From Forficula auricularia (Eukaryota > Arthropoda > Insecta > Dermaptera > Forficulidae): a DNA stretch of 64,000 bases. The stretch's first letter is position 1; each line of letters opens with the position of its first letter. A program made the translations under genes and the position numbers. Shown here in pieces: positions 51,400 to 61,111 of the stretch. The stretch covers positions 9,831,652 to 9,895,651 of the forward strand of contig JALMQS010000055.1 of NCBI GenBank assembly GCA_024734495.1. Reading direction: 5' to 3'. The notes beneath the pieces were generated by a model. That model saw only the letters and a program-made list of their open reading frames with translations. It was not told the DNA's origin and searched no databases.

Positions 51400-52679
51400 T
51401 TACAATAAATAAATTGACACGTGCTGATGTGGCCATCCATTTATCTTTACCATACACTTCTGGTTGAGTTTGATACAAGGGCCTAGATTTTCATTTTTTG
51501 ACCCCTCCCCCATTTTGGGAGTTTGTTTTTGCATTTTTAGTGTTCTAGGGTCCCACTGATTATGTATACAAAATTTGGTTGAGTTTGCTCAAATGGCCTA
51601 GATTTTTATATTTTGACCCCCACCCCCTCCCTAATTTGGAGCCAGGAAAAAAATATTTTCGTTATTTATAATTTGAAAGTTTATATTGGGAAAATAAGGA
51701 CAAGTTTTTTATGTGTGACTTTTTTATTTATCCACCAACGTTTCGTCGACTTTGCCGACTTCTTCAGGGCTTCAAATAGTCATGTTACACATTCGTTTAA
51801 ATTTTCTTCTTACCTTCGTTACCATTGAAGGCCATCAGAATACAATTTTCAAAAGATATTTGGCACATTCACAAAAAATACAATTTTTTTCTCTTTTTAA
51901 TAACAACCTTATCAATACAGAACAGAACAGTAATCACTTCTTACAAAAAATAGAATAAGTGATTACTGTTCTGTTCTGTATTGATGGGGTTGTTATTAAA
52001 AGAGAAAAAAATTGTATTTTTTGTGAATGTGCCGGGTATCTTTTGAAAATTGTATTCTGATGGCCTTCAATGGTAACGAAGGTAAGAAGAAAATTTAAAC
52101 GAATGTGTGACATGACTATTTGAAGCCCTGAAGAGGTCGGCGAGGTCGACGAGACGTTGGTGGATAAATGAAAGAGTCACACATAAAAACTTGTCCTTAT
52201 TTTCCCAATATAAACTTTCAAATTATAAATTAAATTATGGACGGAAATGATAATAATTTTCGTTATTATAGGTTCATTTTATAGTATATTTCATTTTTCT
52301 TGTTTTTTTAGTTAGAATATTTTAAATATTAACCTCCCCTCCCTTCCTTAATTTTGTGTCGATATTCACCAAAATCTAATCAGCTCTTAATCTAAATGCA
52401 CCAAAATAAAGTGTGAAATTTGGTTTTCATATTCACATTAGTTTTTGAACTAGCTCGTCCACAAAATTTGGTAACGCACATACTAACAGATATTTTGACA
52501 AAACAATTATTATCTCGAAAAATATAATTTTTTCGATGTCTACTTATTAGAGCTTTTTTGTAAACCGAAATGCCATGGTTTCGCCCAATTTTTTTTTATC
52601 AAATTAGTTTTGAGATATTTTGAAAAAAAAGAAGCAAAAAAACACTTTTTTCATGCATGATTACAATACTTGGCCATAC
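51400..52679. mobile_element. Element G, copy 3, with a foldback and split by hAT
   Basis: Starts near CACGTGCTGATGTGGCCATC, has two modules at 51450-51640, then the foldback at 51664, then the shared right half (GTTTTTGAACTAGCTCGTCC to TACTTGGCCATACCCTGTAT). It resumes at 55132 (GGTAAAGT) after the hAT element. Confidence 0.55.
51664..52230. repeat. Penelope-type palindrome, arms about 270 bp, ribozyme-like ends
   Basis: Left arm TTATAATTTGAAAGTTTATA through AGGACAAGTTTTTTATGTGT, inverted at 52180-52230; the centre is near 51955 (CTTACAAAAAATAGAATAAG). At 51725-51778 the minus strand reads CTGAAGA, stem GTCGGC/GTCGAC, GAAAC, GTT: a hammerhead-like core. The right arm counterpart at about 52124-52160 is mutated (CTGAAGAGG, GAGACGTT). 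Confidence 0.72.
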
Positions 52680-54129
52680 CCTGTATGCAGTGGCGGATTA
52701 AGACAATTTAAGGCCTTGGGCGCAAAAAAAAATTAGGCCCCGGATAAGGAAAATGTCTTTGCAAATTAATTAATAGATATTATAAATATAAAACATAATT
52801 TTAATTACTTCGATGTAATCTTATTTTTATGTTTCAACAATTTATAATATTCTATATTATTATATAACATAATAATTATTAACATTATAGCGAAGTTAAT
52901 TTTCTCATTAATATATCAAAGAATAATTAACACATTAACGAGAATTGTTTTTGATCGCGGTTTTTAAACATGATATTAATGGGAAACACCTAACACACGT
53001 GATAACAGATCGGGCGCTCTGGTCTGGGAGATTGAATATATAATATCTCAAATTTCAAATTCATTTGGTGATCCATATATTCTTTGATATATTAATGAGA
53101 AAATTAACTTCACTATTTCAAGTTAGAAATATATAAATTCGGATATTATTTTCACTTAATATTTGACTAAAATCATCTGCATTCGATTCGCGATCGAATC
53201 AAATACAGGAAACTTATGATTTATTAATATATATATATGTTAACATTTTAATGAAAGCGAAAGTTAAAACTTTTATCCGGTCACTGCCCTATTTTTGGTG
53301 CACTTGGGACCAGACTCGTTTTGATAGTGAACCAAGAGTTGAAAAAAAGATACAGGACCCAGGCGGGTATGACCCGACATCTTCTGCGTTAAGCCCGCAA
53401 ATGCCTTCTCCATTTAGGCGATTGATCCCCTGACTAGATCCTATAATCAAATCTTATATATATTCAACTCTCTAGTTCAATCGCGTTTTTCTTCTATTTT
53501 CCTAATAGTGTGGTTGTTATAAATTTACTACAATTCTCATCTGTCTGATTCTTTGGGGAATCGAAACAGATGAATATATATATATATAAATAAATAAAAA
53601 TGTACTGTTAGGCTTAAGTGATACGTTGAAGGATCTCCGAAAGTTCTTCACCGATTTCTTTGAAATTTTCACACAACATTCCATTCAAATACACGAGTGT
53701 TTTTATAGATATCACACCTGTGGCATGTGAAAAATATTTTTTTCGAGGAAACAACACCAGCTCCTTTCTGAGGGGGGGAGTATAAGCAAACAAACAAGAT
53801 GGCCGAAAATAGCTTTTTGGAAATCTTTCAACTGTCAATATTACTTTTGGTTAAGGGAACAATTTTGACAAGTAATATATAATTCATTTACTGTTTTAAT
53901 ATCTATTCTATAATTATTTGCATTTTCAATTTATTTTCAAAACTATTATTATTTTTTAAATATATTTAAACTTTTGATCAAATCAATTTTGACAGGTAAG
54001 CAATATATAATCATTTATCATTTTTTTAAATATATTGTTTTATTCTTATTTTATTAAAAGAATGCTCTTCTTCGTCTCCCATTAAATATTAAATATATAT
54101 TATTTAATTATTTTACTTAATTAATTATA

Positions 54130-54310
54130 AACCTTGCCCAAAATTTAGATATACCAAGCGGGGCACCAAACGGACATATGTTGCGAATATAGTTTCGATA
54201 CGTACAGTGGTTTAGGCGTGAAGCATAAGAGTTAGTCACAGCGGGTCACCTATTATCTATATTAATTTTAACCATAAAACGAGACGCTCCCCGCCAGGGG
54301 CGTCACCTAG
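54130..54310 (+). mobile_element. Small Helitron-like 3' end inside hAT
   Basis: GACGCTCC CCGCCA GGGGCGTC is an eight-pair hairpin (one GT pair), followed by AC, CTAG and T at 54307-54311. The left boundary (near CTTGCCCAAAATTTAG) is not certain. Confidence 0.55.
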
Positions 54311-54391
54311 TTATAATTATATGTGTTTTTTTCTAGATTTTTCTTTTGCGAATTTCTCAATAATAAGCTCTCAATTCAAACTATTTAATAG

Positions 54392-54604
54392 TTAGTCTTC
54401 AATATAAATAGTAGATAAATAATTTAACTTATTATCAGAAATTTTGTTTCTAAAGTAGTTTTTTAATCTTTTTAAAGCAGAAAAAGAACGCTCCCCTGAA
54501 GCATTCGATATTGGCAATGTCATCAAAATTTTTAAAATAATTTCGACGTTATGGAATGTTGCTGTTAAATGCAAAGCCTTTTGATATATTTGAGAAATAT
54601 TCAA
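54392..54604 (-). pseudogene. hAT transposase dimerisation domain fragment
   Basis: About 70 residues: LMTLPISNASGERSFSALKR, LKNYFRNKISDNKLNYLS. LP-SNA-(C/G)ERSFS-LKR-K...R is the hallmark of the hAT C-terminal dimerisation domain (DUF4371/ZMYM-type elements). A stop precedes more similarity upstream. It belongs to the element at 52688-55123. Confidence 0.8.
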
Positions 54605-55131
54605 CTTTTCCAGAGAGTCGTCTTGCTCATGCTTTAAAAACAGTAAAAATTGATTTACCTCATCCTTGAATAATTCGGAATCTATATTATCTTTATATAT
54701 ATATTTTTTAGATTTTGTATTTACAATGTTTTCTACGCGTCTGTCATGTTGGATGAAAAGAAGATTTTAAAATTTTGAAATAATTTTTCATAAGCTTATT
54801 TTCTGTGAATGATTTCTCCAATTAAATTATCACAAATTACATAAAATGTATTAATTTTAAAAGAGTTCTTTGGTGTATTAGTGTCCTTTTTGCTTTTTCT
54901 TGTATCATATTCATTTTGGCTTATGTTTTCTTCAATATTCAATGTTTTCTAGAGGAAACATTAAAATAATGATTGAATTTAATAAGTCAATTGATACATT
55001 TTTTATAAAAATGAAATGAAATTTTGTATCACGATCAAAATTAATATGATAATCAATTTTTGGGGCCCCCATATTCGACGGGGCCCTAGGTACCTAGTGC
55101 GCCTTGTTTATGATCCGCCACTGCCTGTATG

Positions 55132-55402
55132 GTAAAGTAAAATTGTTTTTCCTGAAAATCTGTCTTTTACAAGAATTGATATTAGACAGACATTCCGAAT
55201 GAAATTGAAGACAATGCAAAATATAATAAAAAAGTTACCATTGAGAAAATTATCATATTTATTTTACAGAAAATAAAGTAAAAAACAATTAAGAAATAAT
55301 TTGTGCCTTTTAAGAAACAATATTTGCAACCAAAACTATTACTGTCTTGAAAATATGATATCAATGGTTAGGGCTTTAATCTAAAAATAAGATAGAATAT
55401 TA

Positions 55403-55444
<42 letters not shown>

Positions 55445-55617
55445 TAGTTATTATTTCACTTAATATATTGGATGATTGTCATGTTGGAGGAATCCGGTTT
55501 TAAGAAAATCTAGCCATATATCATGACCCTCAAAAGTTTTTTTGGTTTCTGATACGTGTCCTCGTTGTTACTCAAAACACTATTTAAACGAACAACACAG
55601 ATTGCGAAGTAAACCAC
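55132..55617. other. Region 3' of the receptor gene
   Basis: Begins with the last bases of element G. It contains a 34-base poly-A run (55410-55442). The 3' UTR of the receptor is expected here; no clear polyadenylation signal was assigned. Confidence 0.4.
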
Positions 55618-57387
55618 TCAACAGATAATTCGACTTTCTCTTTCAGATTTTAATTTCTTCCATAGTTGTAAATCAAAGGTGAGATATTTTGAAATGCATT
55701 CTAAGAGAAATACAAACGTTGAAATAAACAGACCAATAACGAGCATAATGAAGGCGACTTGGACATCGTCCACAGTGAATACTCTGACTAGTGGTTCTTT
55801 CTTCTCTTTCATTAAAATTCTCAACAATTTCTCCCATTGAAACATGTATTCCTTCCACTGGCCTATCCCGCTCTCGAAGTACAACGCAAGTAATTGGAGC
55901 ATTTTATCTTCAAATGGAAAATGAGAAAAAATGAGGGGATAAGTGACGATTGTTTCCTCTACGACATGCAACTTTTTTGCAAATGTTGGAATCGTATTAA
56001 TAATTAAACGTGCGGTTTCACAGGGTGTTATAAGAGCCATAGTGGGATTGGTTATTACGTTATTTAAAGTATGAGTGGACTTGTAAACTAATGAACGATT
56101 TAATGGCTTATCCATTCCTTCGTAAATAAACTGGCGTGACATTTCTTGAAATAATTTATCATCTTTCTTATGGAACTTCTTTCTAAGTTCATCTGCCCCA
56201 AAAAGTGAAAAGCACGATTGCGGATATGTACAGATGATGGTTAGATTTTCATCTTTGATTTGTCTAATTTCTGAGATGGGTGGATACAAAATCGGTACTT
56301 GCATGTTCTTATAGAGGTTACTCTGGAATCCAGTGATGATCACAATTGACATTAGCATCAATATTCCAGCTACGAACCGGTACAAAAAGGAATTTGTCCT
56401 TGGTAACCAATTTACTCCTTCCGAAACTATGAGACTGTACATCTCTGACAAAGATTGTAGCAGAGAATTTTGTTTGTTGATGAAATACCAAGTCAGACCG
56501 GAGAAAATCCAAACGATAGTTAACCACATCCATACTTTCCAGTGGAAGCACCAAATGACGGCCTCCAATTTTGGATGTTCCTTTCCTTTTTGAACGACAA
56601 AACATAGTGGCATAACACTATAAGCGTCAGATGGCTCACCAATCGGTTCAATCAATATGAAAGTATGCTTAGTATCATATATCTTTTTAGTAGTAGATCC
56701 AGGAACTATATTCCATTTTTCAAACCATATCATCTTAAAAGTTTCTAGTGAACTTTTTTCTTCCTCAAGAGAGTTAATTCCATGGAAGGTGGAAAAGAAT
56801 GTATATGAAGTGCCGTGTAAATTTGGCTTTTTATTAAAATATGCATCTTTGATGTTTGCGATTCTTTGCCCAGGATCTTTTGACCAAGGAGCCCGCGTCC
56901 AGATTTCGTATTCTCTCGAACAATTTTTTTGGTAATGAAATAAAAAGATTGATTGAAAATATTCTGACCAGAAATATACTATGTCTATCTTATTCAAATA
57001 TTCATTTCTTGAACAAGTAGAATAATCTTCTCTTAAATCGATATAGAATAAAAATTTCTGCTTGGACGTTTCAAAGTAGCCTTTTGGTTGTTGACCATCC
57101 ACTACTACAACTAAGATATTGACACCTCTCTCTAGTACCTTTTCATTCCATTTCGATCCATCCTTGTCATTTATTATAACCACTGGCCAATTTTCACCAA
57201 TGACTTTGCACAGTTGATTAAAATATGGATATTGCATTCCTTTTGGATTTTTTAAAATATATGTTTCTTGATTAGGGTAGAACTGTTGTTTTGACATGTT
57301 CACTAGAAGATAGAAATTATTTTCACTAGACTTTGCATTTGGAATTAGCAATATTAATAAAACAACTACAACATACATGATGCCCAT
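55618..57387 (-). CDS. Divergent ionotropic receptor (IR), single exon
   Basis: 589 residues. A signal peptide (MGIMYVVVVLLILLIPNAKS) is followed by a Cys-containing extracellular N-terminal domain. The iGluR-type channel fold follows: S1 ends near residue 280, TM1 about 285-303 (WMWLTIVWIFSGLTWYF), a pore-loop segment with SLSEMYSLIVSEGVNW, TM3 about 336-354 (YRFVAGILMLMSIVIITGFQ, then SNLYKNM), S2 with ALITPCETARLII, and TM4 about 545-565 (FIMLVIGLFISTFVFLLE). The usual glutamate-binding Arg, Thr and Asp/Glu are not evident, as in divergent insect IRs that act as chemoreceptors with an IR co-receptor in sensory neurons. Length and intronless structure fit. The ATG used is the first in frame; an alternative at codon 4 is possible. 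The 5' region is duplicated at 60440-60670. Confidence 0.82.
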   Translation of the reverse strand: MGIMYVVVVLLILLIPNAKSSENNFYLLVNMSKQQFYPNQETYILKNPKGMQYPYFNQLCKVIGENWPVVIINDKDGSKWNEKVLERGVNILVVVVDGQQPKGYFETSKQKFLFYIDLREDYSTCSRNEYLNKIDIVYFWSEYFQSIFLFHYQKNCSREYEIWTRAPWSKDPGQRIANIKDAYFNKKPNLHGTSYTFFSTFHGINSLEEEKSSLETFKMIWFEKWNIVPGSTTKKIYDTKHTFILIEPIGEPSDAYSVMPLCFVVQKGKEHPKLEAVIWCFHWKVWMWLTIVWIFSGLTWYFINKQNSLLQSLSEMYSLIVSEGVNWLPRTNSFLYRFVAGILMLMSIVIITGFQSNLYKNMQVPILYPPISEIRQIKDENLTIICTYPQSCFSLFGADELRKKFHKKDDKLFQEMSRQFIYEGMDKPLNRSLVYKSTHTLNNVITNPTMALITPCETARLIINTIPTFAKKLHVVEETIVTYPLIFSHFPFEDKMLQLLALYFESGIGQWKEYMFQWEKLLRILMKEKKEPLVRVFTVDDVQVAFIMLVIGLFISTFVFLLECISKYLTFDLQLWKKLKSERESRIIC

Positions 57388-57640
57388 TTAAGAAAAAATG
57401 TACGATCCAACGTCAACTAGATAGCTACTTGAACTGACAAGTAGAATAAAAATTTGCTCTGTTAATATCGAACGCTTCGATTCTCTAATTCCATGGTTTC
57501 TATTTGTTGTGTTTTATTGAACTGCTTTACAACTCTTTTATACAACAATTATTTTCCATTTATACGTCAATAAAACTATCCGAACATAAGTTTTTTTCAT
57601 CATTTTCTGATTCGCTTTAGTGATAGAGAATATAATCACG
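57388..57640 (-). promoter_or_regulatory. 5' flank of the IR gene, conserved in a second copy
   Basis: About 230 bases upstream of the start codon align with 60460-60670: shared blocks GTTAATATCGAACGCTTCGA, TTGTTGTGTTTTATT, AACAATTATTTTC/TG and ACGTCAATAAAA. A conserved promoter or 5' UTR is inferred from position only; no core promoter element was proven. Confidence 0.5.
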
Positions 57641-58404
57641 TTCATTTAAATATTTAATAAACTAAAACATAAGTACTCTATCCATTCTACTTTATGATAT
57701 TCCACATTTACCTAATTAAATGTTCAATGTGGTCAAGGTGAAATTCAATGGGAATCATATCAAGTATCATCTGATACAAAATAAATAAATAAATAAATAA
57801 AGTTTTTGAAACTCAAAAATTACTTATTTTTTCGATTCCTATTCATCCAGTTTCGTGTTTAGAGCAATGTCTGATTACATATTATATTAGTTACAAAATA
57901 GCAATTCTATTAAAATGTATACGCTCTACTGTAATAACCCGGCTCACTCTACCGAATTTTAAAGTGATTAATTAAAAAAATAAATACTACTTCTTCTTAA
58001 AGAGATCTTTTACAGCGATTTCTCACTCCATGATAAAAATATATTTTTACTTAATCCAATGCGAAGCATGGGGAAAGTATTGTAATCGGTCTCGCGTCAA
58101 CCGCGGCTTCAAAGGGTCCTCAGATAAAGACTACGGAACCCATGGACTCAATTAAAGTCACAAATTGTAGTATTCAATTAGATTGAATTTTAGCAAGTGA
58201 CGGTTTTGACAAAAATTGCATGGGGTCTCGCCGAGAGGCCAAAAAGTGCGATTTTTTCAGGAAGTGGGTGCGGATGTATGTATGTATGGATGTTATCGTT
58301 TTTTCCGTCCACGATTTTTCCACACCGTTACACCAAATGAAATGAAATTGAAAACCTACCATTCTTTTAACAAAATGAAGCAAGCTTGAAATTGTTTACC
58401 AAAA
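57641..58404. other. Intergenic region upstream of the IR gene
   Basis: AT-rich up to 58040. From 58050 to 58380 the text ATGCGAAGCATGGGGAAAGT, GGTCTCGC, GGGTCTCGCCGAGAGGCC and GTATGTATGTATGG is GC-richer and looks like part of a dispersed element, but no copy exists in this window. An AAATAAATAAAT run is at 57780. Confidence 0.35.
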
Positions 58405-58790
58405 TATAATTTAGTCTTTTTGATTTAAAGTCGATTCTTCCACGTTTTCAGTATAGGTTGCCATTAATAGTCAAAACATCAAAAATGGAATGCAATAAGG
58501 TTATTCCTCTAGTATTAGATAAGAATCGATTGTTATTTTTGATTTTAAGCCGATTCCTCCATGTCTTCGGCAATGTTTACCAATAATAACCGAAACGTTT
58601 AAAATCCAATGTAGAATGGTTATTCCTCGAGTATTAGATGAGAAATCGATCACTATTTTTGAATTTAAGTCAACATGGACTGAAAATAGCAAGTGATATC
58701 TGATTAATAATAAAGGAATAAACATATTATATTAATATTTCAAATGAATTTGGATAAAGTTTAGCCACGATCCGTCTCAGTTTATTTATT
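58405..58790. repeat. Repeat R with tandem units, copy at 58 kb
   Basis: Matches 45190-45700 nearly in full: CTTCCACGTTTTCAG, ATGGAATGCAATAAGGTTAT, CCTCCATGTCTTCGG units of about 122 bp, then the R end to CCGTCTCAGTTTATTT. Confidence 0.68.
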
Positions 58791-59059
58791 TGAAAAATGG
58801 ATGGAAGACAGTCCAGAAATAAATAACAAAAATATTTCCTGACAAAAGAGGAAAGATTCTTAGAAACGTCGGTTTCAAAAGCTAAAACTTTCCAATAAAA
58901 ACTTGTTTATTAGGAATCATTTTTTTATTTATTTGTGGACAACCAATCCTCAACTATAGGGTGGTCCAGATAGAAATTCATCTTGGAAAATAGAATGAAA
59001 ACAAAACTATATTATATTTAAAAGCGTTTAATCTCATAAAGTTTATTAAATGTAATTTA

Positions 59060-59335
59060 AGTTTTTGAAAATTAAATCATCAAGATGACGTCCTTGGCTA
59101 TTGCGACACTCTTCCAAACGGGCAAGAAAATTTTGAAAAACTTCAGTACAATTGTCTTCCATTTCTTACTGAGTATTCAGCTTCAATTGCTCCAATGTTG
59201 TCAGATTATTAGCGTTTACCTTGCTTTTAAGGTGTCCCCATAAAAAGAAGTAAGCTGGACTTAAATCGGGACTTCTCGGAGGCCAGGTTTTGTCACCCCT
59301 CCGTGAAATCAGTTTCTGGGGAAACATATCCCTTA
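59060..59335 (-). pseudogene. DDE transposase C-terminal fragment
   Basis: The minus strand reads FPQKLISRRGDKTWPPRSPD, LSPAYFFLWGHLKSKVNANN, LTTLEQLKLNTQ, then a stop, and CTEVFQNFLARLEECRNSQG with RHLDDLIF. WPPRSPDL-P-(D)FFLWG-LK is the third catalytic-residue region of an insect IS630-type transposase; the expected acidic residue after P is replaced by A-Y here. Upstream two thirds are missing. Confidence 0.75.
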
Positions 59336-59442
59336 GAACGCGCATGCAAACTAAAATTACATTGAATAAACTTGATATTGTATAACATTAAATGCTTTTA
59401 AATATAATAGTTTTGTTTTCTTTATATTTTCAAAAAAAAATT

Positions 59443-59758
59443 TATGAAAATGATGAGAGATGGAGTTACACCAAAAAGGTGCAACCCATAAAGGCCAGGG
59501 TTGGTCCCTCCATTGTGAAAAGAGGAAGAAATAATTTTATGGTTTGGGCGGGGGTCGAAGGTATCTGTGGATACGGGTCTTAAATAGCTGAAGGTTATAA
59601 GTCGCGGGAAAGATGGTGGCAGGGAGCGAGTTCCAGTCTCTGGAGGTCATAGGGATAAACGAGTTGGCGAAAGCGCTTGTTCGACTTTTATCCAATTTGA
59701 CAGCGAAGGGGTGCTGAGCGTTAGAAAACCGCGTGTTTCTCGTAAAGAGATTTTTCAA
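59443..59758 (-). pseudogene. LINE C-terminus and 3' UTR
   Basis: The minus strand encodes LFTRNTRFSNAQHPFAVKLD, SRTSAFANSFIPMTSRDWNS, LPATIFPATYNLQLF and IHRYLRPPPKP-stop region, nearly identical to 40716-41098. The 3' UTR and end (ATGAGAGATGGAGTTACACC complement) follow to 59443. It is inserted in the element at 58959. Confidence 0.8.
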
Positions 59759-59783
59759 AAATGAATTTCTTTCTGGACCACCC

Positions 59784-60439
59784 TATATAATTCTGCCTCC
59801 AAAGAAAAACTTCTAATCTAGTTAATTTTTATTTTTGACACTACAAAATGTTGATGTCTCTTAAAATAATTATCCAATTAATATTTTAATATCCTTTTTG
59901 ATTTCGTTTAAAATTATTATATATTATGCTGATGGCGCGCCCTCACAGCTCTCCCTTCTGAGCACATGGCCCTGGATGGAATTATCAGATCTCCAAAATT
60001 GATTAAATCACAAAAAATAACATGGACTCAAAATTGAAAATATTTTTATTTTCAATTTGGAAATTTTGGGATCGAATTAAACAAAATTTGAAATTACTTT
60101 TTAGAGATTTTTATGTAGAATTTTTTTAAGCATTACCAAGTAGACTGGTAGTATTTTGAAGTTTTGAAAAGAGGATGTATTTTTTGGCATTTTTTATAAA
60201 GAAATCCATCCCTCATAGCTCGGCCCCATAATGAAAATTTGGTAATTATTCAATTGTTTTTTTTTTTTTAATTTTCAAAGATGAATGGAAATGGCACATC
60301 TGTAAGTCTCTTTGTTTTATTTTACCCCCCCCCTTTTTTCAAATATCTTCCCATAAATTGGCCTCATACAAAAAAATACAGACAGTCGTGGGACTGTCGG
60401 TAGAACCTTTGCTTCTTCGTCGTTGATATGCATTGTCCA
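59784..60439. other. Unannotated stretch
   Basis: AT-rich with a GC-richer patch near 59930-59980 (GGCGCGCCCTCACAGCTC) and a C-run at 60327-60335. No gene or repeat relation recognised. Confidence 0.3.
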
Positions 60440-60670
60440 TTGATTACAACTACAACATCCATGATGGCCAATTCAGAGCGAATATACGAACCCACGTCAG
60501 CTAGACAACTACTTGAAATGACCAATAGAAAAAAAATTGCGCTGTTAATATCGAACGCTTCGATACTCTGTTTCCATGGCGTCTGTTTGTTGTGTTTTAT
60601 TCATTTATTTTACTATTCTTTTAAAAAACAATTATTTGTAATCGAGACGTCAATAAAAATATACATACAT
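60440..60670 (-). pseudogene. Remnant of a second IR copy: 5' flank and first codons
   Basis: On the minus strand 60670-60466 aligns with the 5' flank of the IR gene. The start codon region then reads MAIMDVVVVINGQ where the gene has MGIMYVVVVLL, and similarity ends within about 12 codons. The rest of the coding sequence is absent; other sequence follows to the left. A plus-strand frame over the same bases is a shadow. Confidence 0.7.
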
Positions 60671-60896
60671 TAGCTTTTAGTTGATATATTATAATTAACT
60701 TTACCGACATTAAATATAAACTTGTTTATTTAAATATTTGATATAAAATAAATTAAATTATTATAAGTAGTCCGTTTATCTAACTTTTTGATTTTTAACA
60801 TCTAATTAAATATTCAATAGTCTTTTTTTTTTTTTTTAGGTTAAAAATAAAATGAGAGAGTCTTCTGATTTTTAAATAAAATAATTTTTAATTATT

Positions 60897-60945
60897 TCTA
60901 GTGACTATGGTTTCGAAGGCATTGCCTTCATCATCAGTCTATCAC
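60897..60945 (-). ncRNA. Hammerhead-like ribozyme, 3' end of the Penelope element
   Basis: The minus strand reads GATAGA, CTGATGA, T, stem GAAGGC/GCCTTC, GAAAC, CATA, GTC, ACTAG. Core residues are all present, sense to the element's ORF. Stem I is weaker than at 62651 because of A after the cleavage site. Confidence 0.6.
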
Positions 60946-61111
60946 AAATATTTCAGTATTTAGTTACAAATTAGTTACAAATTAAGATTTATACATTGAA
61001 AATTTTGAAAAATATATAATGTCTTCTTCTACATGTTTCCTCTTGGGAGATTAGAATGTAAATGGAGCAATATCTGGGTTACTCTTTTGTTTAGGCTTTT
61101 TCTAAAGAGTT

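Larger units (their letters stand above)
52688..55123. mobile_element. hAT element with 8-bp CCTGTATG duplication
   Basis: Ends CAGTGGCGGATTAAGACA and TTGTTTATGATCCGCCACTG, flanked by CCTGTATG at 52680-52687 and 55124-55131. Element G copies at 30190 and 50476 show the uninterrupted site. Inside are a transposase remnant (54392-54604), inverted blocks TGATATATTAATGAGAAAAT/AATTTTCTCATTAATATATC near 52900 and 53090, and a Helitron end. Confidence 0.88.
58959..59783. mobile_element. IS630/Tc1-mariner superfamily element, with a LINE insert
   Basis: TIRs GGGTGGTCCAGATAGAAATT and its complement ending TCTGGACCACCC, flanked by TA. It holds a transposase end on the minus strand (59060-59335) and a minus-strand LINE end (59443-59758). 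Confidence 0.78.

Noticed and set aside
53251..53433. 60-codon frame with DPGGYDPTSSALSP
   Set aside because: Inside the hAT element at 52688-55123; it resembles complemented tRNA-like or repeat text and has no domain.
56318..56605. Frames on either strand inside the receptor gene
   Set aside because: Shadows of the 589-codon receptor ORF.
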